A DNA stretch of 64,000 nucleotides, taken from an uncultured Bacteroidales bacterium. GTDB lineage: Bacteria; Bacteroidota; Bacteroidia; Bacteroidales; F082. The translations under genes and the position numbers were made by a program. Shown here piece after piece: positions 51,963-59,675 of the stretch; within the stretch, counting starts at the first letter, position 1, and each line of letters opens with the position of its first letter. The notes under the pieces are model-generated. The model was not told where the DNA came from. It did not search any database and worked only from the letters and a program-made list of their open reading frames with translations. The stretch spans positions 41,958 through 105,957 of the forward strand of contig CALBNV010000046.1 of NCBI GenBank assembly GCA_937896895.1, in the 5' to 3' direction.

Positions 51963-52607
51963 ATGGGAAAGATTAAGCAAGGTATCCTTGGGGGTTTTAG
52001 CGGTCAGGTCGGCACCGTGGTAGGCTCTTCCTGGAAAGGAATCGCCTACATGAGAGGCAAAGCCCAGCACGTTAAGAACCCCCGCACAGCGGGGCAAACC
52101 TACCATCGTGACGCCATAAAAGCCGTCACGTTGGCTTTGCGTCCTATCGCATCAACTCTGCGCCTCACGTTTGCAGAGTACGCCAAAAAGATGTCGGCTT
52201 TCAATAAAGCCGCATCAATTAACTACAAAAAAGCAATAGTCGACCAAGACGGACAACCTGTAGTTGACTATTCCAAACTCATCCTCTCAAAAAGAACCCT
52301 TCAGCCATTTCATCACATCTTTATAGAAGATGATTCTGGACGTGGCGATTACTATATTTCTACGATTTTTGATTTCATTCCTTATCCTGAATACGACGGT
52401 CTGATTTTCTTTATCTACAATGTGGATGATAACGTGTGGCAAACTGGTGTCATTAAAGAGCACTACCGTGTCGGAGAAACACTCGAATTTCACGGTGGAA
52501 TGCCACTGGTAAGAGACAAACAATATCTCGCTTTCGCATGTGCTTACGACCCGGCTACAGGTCGCGTTTCCGACCCGATTTCTGAGGTGAGAGTGGAAGC
52601 TTACTAA
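51963..52607 (+). CDS. DUF6266 family protein, paralogue 2
   Basis: 214 residues. N-terminus as in the neighbours ('MGKIKQGILGGFSGQVGTVV', 'GSSWKGIAYMRGKAQHVKNP'). From about 60 it pairs with paralogue 3: 'TYHRDAIKAVTLALRPIAST' and 'AEYAKKMSAFNKAASINYKK'. The central to C-terminal part is more diverged and has no Cys-based or catalytic-looking motif. Probably the same fold with different ligand or partner surface. Confidence 0.78.
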   Translation: MGKIKQGILGGFSGQVGTVVGSSWKGIAYMRGKAQHVKNPRTAGQTYHRDAIKAVTLALRPIASTLRLTFAEYAKKMSAFNKAASINYKKAIVDQDGQPVVDYSKLILSKRTLQPFHHIFIEDDSGRGDYYISTIFDFIPYPEYDGLIFFIYNVDDNVWQTGVIKEHYRVGETLEFHGGMPLVRDKQYLAFACAYDPATGRVSDPISEVRVEAY

Positions 52608-52644
52608 TCTGAAAACATTCAAAAAAAACAATATAAAGATTATT

Positions 52645-53283
52645 ATGGGAACAATAAAACAAGGTATTTTAGGCGGTTTTTCGGGCAAGGTGGGCAGCGT
52701 TGTCGGTGCCAGCTGGAAAGGCATTTCCTACATGCGCAGTCAAGCCGACCATGTTAAAAATCCACGCTCCGCAGCGCAAAACTATCATCGCGAGGCTATC
52801 AAGGAAATAACCAACTTCCTTCAACCATTAGCCTCGACTCTACGCATAACATTTGGCGAGCATGCTCAAAAAATGTCAGCATTCAACAAATCCGTTTCGG
52901 TCAACTATCACAAGTGTCTCAAAGCCGTAGATGGTCATCCTGAGATAGATTATGAAAAGATTGTCGTATCGCAAGGAAGCCTCAAAAAATTCAGCGACGC
53001 AACAGCCGGAGACTTTGAAATGGAAAATGAAATGAGGTTTATCACTTGGGGTGATAATGAAACTGTCACAACCTATCCGGGAATGATGCTTATCATCTAC
53101 GACTGCGATGCCAAAGTGTGGCATGTTTGGCAATACGACCAACCATTCACCAGTCAAGAGATGATTCTTCTCGATAGCGATTGGTATTCTCCAAATTTCA
53201 CTACTTCAAGCTGGGCATTGGTATGGGACAAAGCCACAGGCAAGGTTTCAGATCCAATCGAATGTCCAATTTTATTCGGTTAA
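52645..53283 (+). CDS. DUF6266 family protein, paralogue 3
   Basis: 212 residues. 'MGTIKQGILGGFSGKVGSVV' and 'GASWKGISYMRSQADHVKNP' at the N-terminus, then 'NYHREAIKEITNFLQPLAST' and 'EHAQKMSAFNKSVSVNYHK', closest to paralogue 2. The C-terminal half contains 'ITWGDNETVTTYPGMMLIIY', where the DNSG motif of the others is altered to DNE. The 2/3 pair looks like a later duplication within the array. Confidence 0.78.
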   Translation: MGTIKQGILGGFSGKVGSVVGASWKGISYMRSQADHVKNPRSAAQNYHREAIKEITNFLQPLASTLRITFGEHAQKMSAFNKSVSVNYHKCLKAVDGHPEIDYEKIVVSQGSLKKFSDATAGDFEMENEMRFITWGDNETVTTYPGMMLIIYDCDAKVWHVWQYDQPFTSQEMILLDSDWYSPNFTTSSWALVWDKATGKVSDPIECPILFG

Positions 53284-53304
53284 CAACACTAAAATAATCA
53301 GACT

Positions 53305-53943
53305 ATGGGAAGAATTAAACAAGGTATTCTCGGAGGCTTCAGCGGTAAAGTCGGCACTGTTGTCGGTTCAAGCTGGAAAGGCACCGCATATATGCGTGGC
53401 CAAGCCACACATGTTAAAAATCCTAGAACAGAAAAACAAATCGCTCAGCGCACAAAGATGGAGTTTGCACGAAATTTCCTGCAGCCAGTTGCAGAGTTCA
53501 TTAACATCGGCTTCAAAGACGTTGCCAAACACCAGTCACCGCTCAATTATGCAGCCTCTCAAATGATGCGCGACGCCATTTATGGTGATTATCCAGACTA
53601 CAGCCCTATCTATTCGAAGTTAAAATGGTCACACGGACTTCTCACTCCGCCAGTAGTCGAAACAGTCTATGCCAATTATAATGGAATAGATTTCCTATGG
53701 CAGGACAACTCAGGCTCCGGCAACGCCAAAGCCGACGACATCTCTATGGTAGTCGTATGCAATGAAGAAAAACAAGAGCTCAAGTATTTCATGAACGGCT
53801 ACACCCGTTCTGAAACCACCACGCATTGCGAATTTCCAAATGAATGGGTAGGAGATCACATTCACGTTTACATCACAATGCGCTCAGCCGATGGCAAACT
53901 CATCTCAAATTCACACTATTGTGGTGAGTTTATCCTCGAATAA
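53305..53943 (+). CDS. DUF6266 family protein, paralogue 4
   Basis: 212 residues. N-terminus 'MGRIKQGILGGFSGKVGTVV' with 'GSSWKGTAYMRGQATHVKNP'. The remainder resembles paralogue 1 and the diverged protein at 50510: 'FINIGFKDVAKHQSPLNYAA', 'FLWQDNSGSGNAKADDISMV' and 'EWVGDHIHVYITMRSADGKL'. Last gene of the array, just before the right end of the island. Confidence 0.78.
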   Translation: MGRIKQGILGGFSGKVGTVVGSSWKGTAYMRGQATHVKNPRTEKQIAQRTKMEFARNFLQPVAEFINIGFKDVAKHQSPLNYAASQMMRDAIYGDYPDYSPIYSKLKWSHGLLTPPVVETVYANYNGIDFLWQDNSGSGNAKADDISMVVVCNEEKQELKYFMNGYTRSETTTHCEFPNEWVGDHIHVYITMRSADGKLISNSHYCGEFILE

Positions 53944-53975
53944 CAGATTTCTGTTACATATTTTAAAAAAAAGTG

Positions 53976-54050
53976 TATATTTGCATCGTCGTACAGACAA
54001 TTTTTAACACATCAAAAGCACCTCGGGAAAGCCATTTTTCCGAGGTGCTT
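53976..54050 (+). ncRNA. candidate small RNA: promoter and terminator with no gene between
   Basis: TATATTTG at 53976-53983 is followed by GCATCG-type initiation context, about 30 bases of leader and then a strong stem, AAGCACCTCGG with CCGAGGTGCTT (54016-54050). No reading frame fits between. It would give an RNA of about 60 nucleotides at the right end of the island. The stem is followed by ATTTTAAA, not a pure T run. Confidence 0.35.
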
Positions 54051-54059
54051 ATTTTAAAT

Positions 54060-54082
54060 GTTGACATTTCGTTGACAAAAAT
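54060..54082. repeat. GTTGACA direct pair at the right island end, candidate integrase arm sites
   Basis: GTTGACATTTC at 54060 is followed directly by GTTGACAAAAAT at 54071-54082. The second is identical to the half-sites of the inverted repeat before the integrase gene (3931-3958). Copies at both ends of the element, and not seen elsewhere by eye, point to integrase or excisionase binding. Confidence 0.5.
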
Positions 54083-54091
54083 ATAAAATAA

Positions 54092-54120
54092 AAAGTGCTA
54101 ACTCATTAAGAATCAGCACT
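54092..54120 (-). terminator. tRNA-Phe terminator (attR candidate region)
   Basis: On the minus strand AGTGCT, GATTCTTAATGAGTT and AGCACT form a hairpin followed by TTTTTATTTTA, directly after the tRNA gene. The corresponding left-end hairpin is at 3743-3772. Confidence 0.7.
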
Positions 54121-54126
54121 TCTTCG

Positions 54127-54199
<73 letters not shown>

Positions 54200-54305
54200 C
54201 CGTTTGTTTTGCGCTGCAAAAGTACAACTTTTTTTTGATACCACAACAAAAAAAAATATTTTTTTTATTTTTTGATTTTTTACAAAATAATACACTCATT
54301 TTCAA

Positions 54306-54313
54306 TATCTTTG
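54306..54313 (+). promoter_or_regulatory. -7 element of the coaX operon
   Basis: TATCTTTG followed by C, 18 bases before the coaX ATG at 54332, marking the return to core genes. Confidence 0.6.
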
Positions 54314-54331
54314 CAGCCGATTTTTAATGCG

Positions 54332-55063
54332 ATGAACAATATTTTAACCATAGACATCGGCAACACAAGGTCAAAGTACGCGGTTTTCGGTGGAGAAAAC
54401 ATCATCGGAAGAGGTGTTTTCGACCCGTTATACGACGATTTATCGGATCTGTTGCTGAAATATCCGGCCATTGACAGAGGCATCATCTCAAGTGTCGGCG
54501 GCAAGGTCGATTATTGCCTTGCGCAGCTCAAAGGAATAAAAACCACAGTGTTGACTTCCGACACTCCTATGCCGTTCAAGGTGCAGCCGAATGCACGCGG
54601 ACAGATCGGGGCCGACAGGCTCGCGGTGGTGGCAGCCGCCTACGCAGCCAAGCCACATCAGAACAACCTCATCATCGATGTCGGGACATGCATCACTTAC
54701 GACATCCTCACAAGCAATGACGAACAGTTCTGCGGGCCGATCAGCCCGGGAATGAAGCTGAGGTTCAAGGCCATGCACGAGCACACGTCACTGCTGCCCC
54801 TACTCGACCCGTCGAACATTGAGCCGAAACTGCTGTGCGACAACACAAAAGAATGTCTCCAAGCAGGTGTCACAATAGGCGTAGTGAGCGAAATAAAAGA
54901 ATTTATCAATGCTTACTCCAACATTTACAATGATTTAAATGTTTTTATTGCAGGAGGAGACAATATTTTTTTGGAAAATAAGTTAAAAAATTGCATCTTT
55001 GCAAACTCAAATTTCTTGTTTAACGGATTAAGATATATTCTTGAATACAATGAAATTCAATAA
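54332..55063 (+). CDS. coaX: type III pantothenate kinase
   Basis: 243 residues from the ATG at 54332. The ASKHA phosphate motif is 'LTIDIGNTRSKYAVF'; 'GQIGADRLAVVAAAY' and 'NLIIDVGTCITYDIL' are the hallmark PanK III motifs, including the catalytic-type Asp. It phosphorylates pantothenate with ATP as the first step of coenzyme A synthesis in the cytoplasm. The frame is open upstream, but the promoter at 54306 excludes the longer version. Its last 14 bases overlap the next gene. This gene and the following five keep the usual Bacteroidales order. Confidence 0.93.
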   Translation: MNNILTIDIGNTRSKYAVFGGENIIGRGVFDPLYDDLSDLLLKYPAIDRGIISSVGGKVDYCLAQLKGIKTTVLTSDTPMPFKVQPNARGQIGADRLAVVAAAYAAKPHQNNLIIDVGTCITYDILTSNDEQFCGPISPGMKLRFKAMHEHTSLLPLLDPSNIEPKLLCDNTKECLQAGVTIGVVSEIKEFINAYSNIYNDLNVFIAGGDNIFLENKLKNCIFANSNFLFNGLRYILEYNEIQ

Positions 55064-56333
55064 CTTAAAAAAGAACCTGTTACTTGCCACATTGCTGTTT
55101 TCGGTTATGGGCGGTGTTTTCGCACAGTCAGACGCCAGTTCGCCGTATTCAAGATTCGGATTAGGAGTCGTTAAACAGAATAACGTGAGCACAGTGCAAC
55201 AAGGTATGGGCGGCATCGGCAACGCTCTTTTCGGAGGCAGCATGCTTAACACCGCGAATCCTGCGGCATACGCCGCAATCGACTCTTTGTCATTCCTTTT
55301 CGATGCAGGTTTTTATATCAAAAACGTAACCTACCACACCAACGACATGTCGGAGCAAGGTTCAAACGCGTCGTTTGACCACGCAAACCTCGGCTTTTTC
55401 CTGACGAAATGGTGGAAGACAGGATTTGGCATCACGCCGTATTCGACAAAGGAATACGAATCGACGATAACGGGTAATGACCCTGTCTCGTATGCCGAGA
55501 AGTTCATCGGCGAAGGCGGCATCAACAAGATTTACTGGGCCAACGGCTTTAACATCGCCAACAAACTCTATCTCGGCATCAACAGCTCGTACTTGTTCGG
55601 CACCATCGCGGATGAGACGACAATATACTTTCCTGATTCGGTTTACATGACACACGGCAGACGGACCACCAGCACAAGCGTCAATAATTTCAAGTTTGAT
55701 CTCGGAGCCATTTACACAATCAAACTAAAGAGCAACTCAACGCTGTCGATTGGTGCAACATATTCATTGCCAATGAATTTCAATTCAAAAAGAAATGTCT
55801 ATGTCCGTTCGATAAAGTCATATTCCACCGCAAACGAAACGTCGATAGACACTTTGGTTTACAGAATGGGCGAAAAAGTGGCAATCAAATACCCGCAAGG
55901 ATTCGGCGTAGGTTTAACATATAAAAAAGGTGACAGGATTCTGATAGGTGTGGATTTCAACTGGGACAACTGGAAGAACTTCTCATTTGCGGGGAGCAAC
56001 GACTCGCTCCAGAACTCATGGAACATCGCCATCGGCGGAAGCTACAAGCCGAAGGCAACGTCGGTCTCGAATTACCTGAAAAGGATGACTTACCGCGCCG
56101 GCCTGCATTACGACCAGACATATCTGAGGATTTACGACAAGTCGATCAACAGGTTCGGCGTGACGTTAGGCCTCGGCCTTCCGATGCCAAAGTCGCTGTC
56201 GTCGTTCAACCTCGCACTTGAGATAGGCAGGATGGGCACGACGGAAAACGGACTGATAAAAGAGACATACTTCAACATCTCAATGGGCATATCATTGCAT
56301 GAGGTGTGGTTTGTGAAAAGAAAATATAGGTAA
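55050..56333 (+). CDS. outer-membrane beta-barrel protein
   Basis: 427 residues with a signal peptide ('LLLATLLFSVMGGVFAQSD'). The body alternates short beta strands with Gly- and aromatic-rich turns ('SSPYSRFGLGVV', 'NLGFFLTKWWKTGFGITPYS', 'GLTYKKGDRILIGVDF', 'LEIGRMGT'), like the FadL/OmpP1-type barrel usually encoded after coaX in Bacteroidales. A transport or porin role in the outer membrane is likely; substrate unknown. The ATG at 55050 overlaps coaX; a TTG 9 bases upstream is ignored. Confidence 0.78.
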   Translation: MKFNNLKKNLLLATLLFSVMGGVFAQSDASSPYSRFGLGVVKQNNVSTVQQGMGGIGNALFGGSMLNTANPAAYAAIDSLSFLFDAGFYIKNVTYHTNDMSEQGSNASFDHANLGFFLTKWWKTGFGITPYSTKEYESTITGNDPVSYAEKFIGEGGINKIYWANGFNIANKLYLGINSSYLFGTIADETTIYFPDSVYMTHGRRTTSTSVNNFKFDLGAIYTIKLKSNSTLSIGATYSLPMNFNSKRNVYVRSIKSYSTANETSIDTLVYRMGEKVAIKYPQGFGVGLTYKKGDRILIGVDFNWDNWKNFSFAGSNDSLQNSWNIAIGGSYKPKATSVSNYLKRMTYRAGLHYDQTYLRIYDKSINRFGVTLGLGLPMPKSLSSFNLALEIGRMGTTENGLIKETYFNISMGISLHEVWFVKRKYR

Positions 56334-56353
56334 AATCAATAAAAATTTAAAAG

Positions 56354-57715
56354 ATGAAACTCAGAAAAACTTTATTAATGATTGCTGCAATATGCCTTTC
56401 ATCAGTGGCATTTGCACAAGATGTTGATTGCGAAACAGCTTATTCCCTTTACAGGGAAGCATTCAAACAGTGGGAGGCGGCCAAGCCGAAATGCGACCCG
56501 AAGAACGTGAACCCTGTAATGGTAAGCTCATGGAGAACCGTCTTCCTGAACTGCCCTGAGATGAGACAGAGCACATTCACCGATGGCGCGAAAATCGTCA
56601 CCAACGCATTCATCAAAAACGCGAAAAACGACAAGGAGAGAGAGGCTTACATCGACACTCTCTGCATGATCTATGACTCGCGTGCCAAGTATTTCCCTGA
56701 CAGCCCGAAAGGTCCGGGCACCAACGTCAGCAACGTCTTGGGCCGTAAGGGCATCGATCTGATGGCATATCCGTCACGTTTGGAGACAGCATACACATCT
56801 CTCAAACAAGCCATCGAACTCGAAGGCAATCTCGCCAACAACCTGTTCATCGACGGTTATTTCAAGACTGTCATCAACATGGTGAAGGCTGGCAAACTTG
56901 AAGAGTCAGAAATCATTGAGGAATACAGCAGACTCATGGACATTCTCGACCACGTCTTGAACAACATGGAAGAATACGGTTACGAGAAACTCGCCGACAG
57001 CTACATAAGCACCAAGAACAACCTTGAGGGAGCTGTCCAGCCGTACGCCAACTGCGAAGACCTCATCCGCATCTATCAGAAGAAGTATGATGCTGACCCT
57101 GACAATGTCGAACTCCTCAACAAGATAGCTACAGTGCTTTCAGCGAGAAACTGCGACAAGTCAGACCTCTACCTCGCCGTGGCAATCAAGCTGCACAAAC
57201 TCAACCCGTCGGCCGAATCGGCATATTTCATCGGGAAGAGATACCTTGTCGATCAGGAATACGGCAAGGCCACAAGCTACCTGCTTGAAGCCACAAAGTC
57301 AGATAACACGGTACAGGCCCAACAGTCATACAAATACCTCGCACAGATCATGCTCAAGGAAGGCAACTTCGAGCAGGGCCGCATCTATGCCAACAGAGCC
57401 ATTGCACTCGACAAGACCGACGGCGAGCCATATATGATCATCGGTTACCTATACGCATCAAGCGGTAAGGTATGCAACGAGAACCCGCTTCATTCAAAGG
57501 CAGTGCTCTGGGCGGCAGTCGATAAATTCCAGAAAGCAAAGGAAGTCGATCCCGAACAGGCGGCAAAAGCCAACGAGATGATCAGGGAGTACTCGAAGAT
57601 GTTCCCTACCAGCGAAGACGCATTCTTCTACAACGTGTTCGAAGGCGACACATACCACGTCGGCTGCTGGATCAATGAAGACACAAAGGCAAGGTTCTCT
57701 AACACAGGCAATTGA
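56354..57715 (+). CDS. periplasmic tetratricopeptide repeat protein
   Basis: 453 residues with a signal peptide ('LLMIAAICLSSVAFAQ'). The C-terminal half contains TPR units such as 'PSAESAYFIGKRYLVDQEYG', 'YLAQIMLKEGNFEQGRIYAN' and 'GEPYMIIGYLYASSGK'. It lies between the barrel and LptC-like genes and is part of the conserved coaX cluster, so a role in envelope assembly is probable. Its stop overlaps the TTG start of the next gene. Confidence 0.82.
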   Translation: MKLRKTLLMIAAICLSSVAFAQDVDCETAYSLYREAFKQWEAAKPKCDPKNVNPVMVSSWRTVFLNCPEMRQSTFTDGAKIVTNAFIKNAKNDKEREAYIDTLCMIYDSRAKYFPDSPKGPGTNVSNVLGRKGIDLMAYPSRLETAYTSLKQAIELEGNLANNLFIDGYFKTVINMVKAGKLEESEIIEEYSRLMDILDHVLNNMEEYGYEKLADSYISTKNNLEGAVQPYANCEDLIRIYQKKYDADPDNVELLNKIATVLSARNCDKSDLYLAVAIKLHKLNPSAESAYFIGKRYLVDQEYGKATSYLLEATKSDNTVQAQQSYKYLAQIMLKEGNFEQGRIYANRAIALDKTDGEPYMIIGYLYASSGKVCNENPLHSKAVLWAAVDKFQKAKEVDPEQAAKANEMIREYSKMFPTSEDAFFYNVFEGDTYHVGCWINEDTKARFSNTGN

Positions 57716-58281
57716 AAAGATTAATCACCATATTATTTGAACTCAACATCATAGCTGCCATGGCTATGATGTTGTTTTCTTGTGAAAATTCGATGGACAA
57801 AGTCAAGATGTTCATCGACAATGACACCATCAAAGGACTGATGGCGTACGACGTCGTCATTGAGCGGAGCGACTCGGGAATGCTCGTGGCGAAACTTTCG
57901 GCCCCCGTCATGGTCAGGATCGACTCCGACGACACCACGCTCCTCGAATTTCCGAAAGGATTCCACGCCGTGGTTTTTGATGACACGGTGATGACAATGA
58001 GCATCAAAGGCGACTACGGCATCAGCGACGACAAAGACCAGATGGTCTTCGCGAAAAGAAACGTCATCGTCGAAAACACCGAAACACACGAGACATTAGA
58101 GACCGAGAGCCTTTTCTGGGACAAGAGGAAAAAAAGAATTTACACCAGTGCCTTCGTCACCATAAAGGGACCCGACAGGGTCATCTACGGTGACAGCCTC
58201 GACGCCGACGAGAACTTCAGCAAGAGAATCATCCACGGCGTGAGAGCCACCATTGACGTGGAAGACCAGGAAGAACAATAA
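57712..58281 (+). CDS. LptC-like lipoprotein (LPS export)
   Basis: 189 residues from a TTG at 57712 that overlaps the previous stop. This start gives a proper lipoprotein signal ('NIIAAMAMMLFSCENS', lipobox Cys about 24); later ATGs would cut it. The rest fits the small beta-strand LptC/OstA-type domain: 'MVFAKRNVIVENTETHETLE', 'TESLFWDKRKKRIYTSAFV' and 'VIYGDSLDADENF' are typical of Bacteroidetes LPS export protein LptC. It would pass LPS across the periplasm from LptBFG to LptA. Called lptC with moderate confidence. Confidence 0.75.
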   Translation: MKRLITILFELNIIAAMAMMLFSCENSMDKVKMFIDNDTIKGLMAYDVVIERSDSGMLVAKLSAPVMVRIDSDDTTLLEFPKGFHAVVFDDTVMTMSIKGDYGISDDKDQMVFAKRNVIVENTETHETLETESLFWDKRKKRIYTSAFVTIKGPDRVIYGDSLDADENFSKRIIHGVRATIDVEDQEEQ

Positions 58282-58296
58282 CGTATTGACTGTCAA

Positions 58297-59562
58297 ATGG
58301 ATGACTATCTTATAGCAATAATATCACTTTTCGCATCCGCCTTTTCTTCAGGAGTGGAGATTTCCTTCCTGAGTTCAAACAGGCTCAAACTTGAGCTCGA
58401 CCTGACGAAAAACAGCTTCCCCGCGAAGCTGATAACCTATTTCGTAAGACACCAATCGTATTTCATCGGGCTTATACTCCTGTGCAACAATATCGCCAAC
58501 GTCGTCTATGGCATAGCCATCGCAAGAATCCTGAAGCCGGTCATCGAAGGCATACTGCCATTGGCTATCACCAATGAGTTCACGATACTTCTTTGCCAGA
58601 CGCTGATCTCCACGTTCATCGTCCTCTTCTTCGGCGAGTTCATGCCAAAAGCATTGTGCCGGATAGACCCGAACAAGCTTATGAAAGTCTTCGCCTTCCC
58701 GATGATGCTGCTGTACATCCTGCTTTTCCCTTTGACATTCATTTACATAAGCATTTCGGAACTCATCATCAGATACATCTTCAGGATTAAGATGAACCCG
58801 GAAGACTACAAGCTCAGCACCGTTGACCTGAACGACTACCTGAAAGAATACGCCGACCCAAACGAGGGAGACAACGACATTCAGCAGGGCATCGAACTGT
58901 TTCAGAACGCCATCGAGTTCCCCTCGGTCAAGCTGCGCGAATGCATGCAACCGCGTAATGAGTTGATAGCCATTGATATAAACGACAGCATAAAAGAAGC
59001 CAAGGCGGTTATTGAAGAGACAAAACATTCCAAGCTGCTCGTTTATGAAGGCAACATCGACAATATCGTCGGTTACATCCACATCAACGACCTGTTGTCG
59101 AAAGGCAACAGTATCAAACAGATGGTGAGACAGATTGAGTTTTATCCTGAGACATACGGCGCACAGGACCTTCTGCAACATCTCTCAAAGACACGTCAGA
59201 GCATTGCCGTCGTGGTGGATGAGTTCGGCGGCACGGCAGGCATCATCACAATCGAAGACCTCATCGAGGAGATTTTCGGCGAGATTGAAGACGAATACGA
59301 CGATGAGGACGACATCGAGAAAACCATAAACGAGAACGACAGGATTTTCTCGGCGAGGCTCGAGATTGACTATCTCAACAAGACTTACAAATACGATTTC
59401 CCGGAGTCGGACGACTACGAGACTTTGGCCGGTTATATCATACATTATCACGAAAGCATCCCGAAAATAGGTCAGGAAATAGTCATCGGCGACTACCTTT
59501 TCAAGATCATCAAAGCATCAGAGACCAAGCTTGAAGAGGTGGAAATCAAAAACAATCAATGA
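58297..59562 (+). CDS. CNNM/CorC family transporter-associated protein (hemolysin family)
   Basis: 421 residues. The N-terminal CNNM membrane domain holds three to four helices within the first 165 residues ('LFASAFSSGVEISFLSSNRL', 'FIGLILLCNNIANVVYGIAI'). Two CBS domains (about 200-325; 'MQPRNELIAIDINDSIKEA', 'SIAVVVDEFGGTAGIITIED') and a C-terminal CorC_HlyC domain (about 340-420; 'ETLAGYIIHYHESIP') follow. CorC relatives act in Mg/Co efflux; 'hemolysin' is a historic name. Bacteroidetes GldE belongs to the same family, but that identity cannot be decided here. Confidence 0.9.
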   Translation: MDDYLIAIISLFASAFSSGVEISFLSSNRLKLELDLTKNSFPAKLITYFVRHQSYFIGLILLCNNIANVVYGIAIARILKPVIEGILPLAITNEFTILLCQTLISTFIVLFFGEFMPKALCRIDPNKLMKVFAFPMMLLYILLFPLTFIYISISELIIRYIFRIKMNPEDYKLSTVDLNDYLKEYADPNEGDNDIQQGIELFQNAIEFPSVKLRECMQPRNELIAIDINDSIKEAKAVIEETKHSKLLVYEGNIDNIVGYIHINDLLSKGNSIKQMVRQIEFYPETYGAQDLLQHLSKTRQSIAVVVDEFGGTAGIITIEDLIEEIFGEIEDEYDDEDDIEKTINENDRIFSARLEIDYLNKTYKYDFPESDDYETLAGYIIHYHESIPKIGQEIVIGDYLFKIIKASETKLEEVEIKNNQ

Positions 59563-59618
59563 GTTAGACCGTATTTTAAAAAAAACACCATTAATGTTCA
59601 TCATATTGATGATTTTTG

Positions 59619-59626
59619 TAAATTTG
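59619..59626 (+). promoter_or_regulatory. -7 element of the PPIase gene
   Basis: TAAATTTG followed by C, 49 bases before the ATG at 59676. Confidence 0.55.
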
Positions 59627-59675
59627 CACGCTTAAAATTATCGTTAAACGAAAATAATAAAAATAGAATAAAGCT

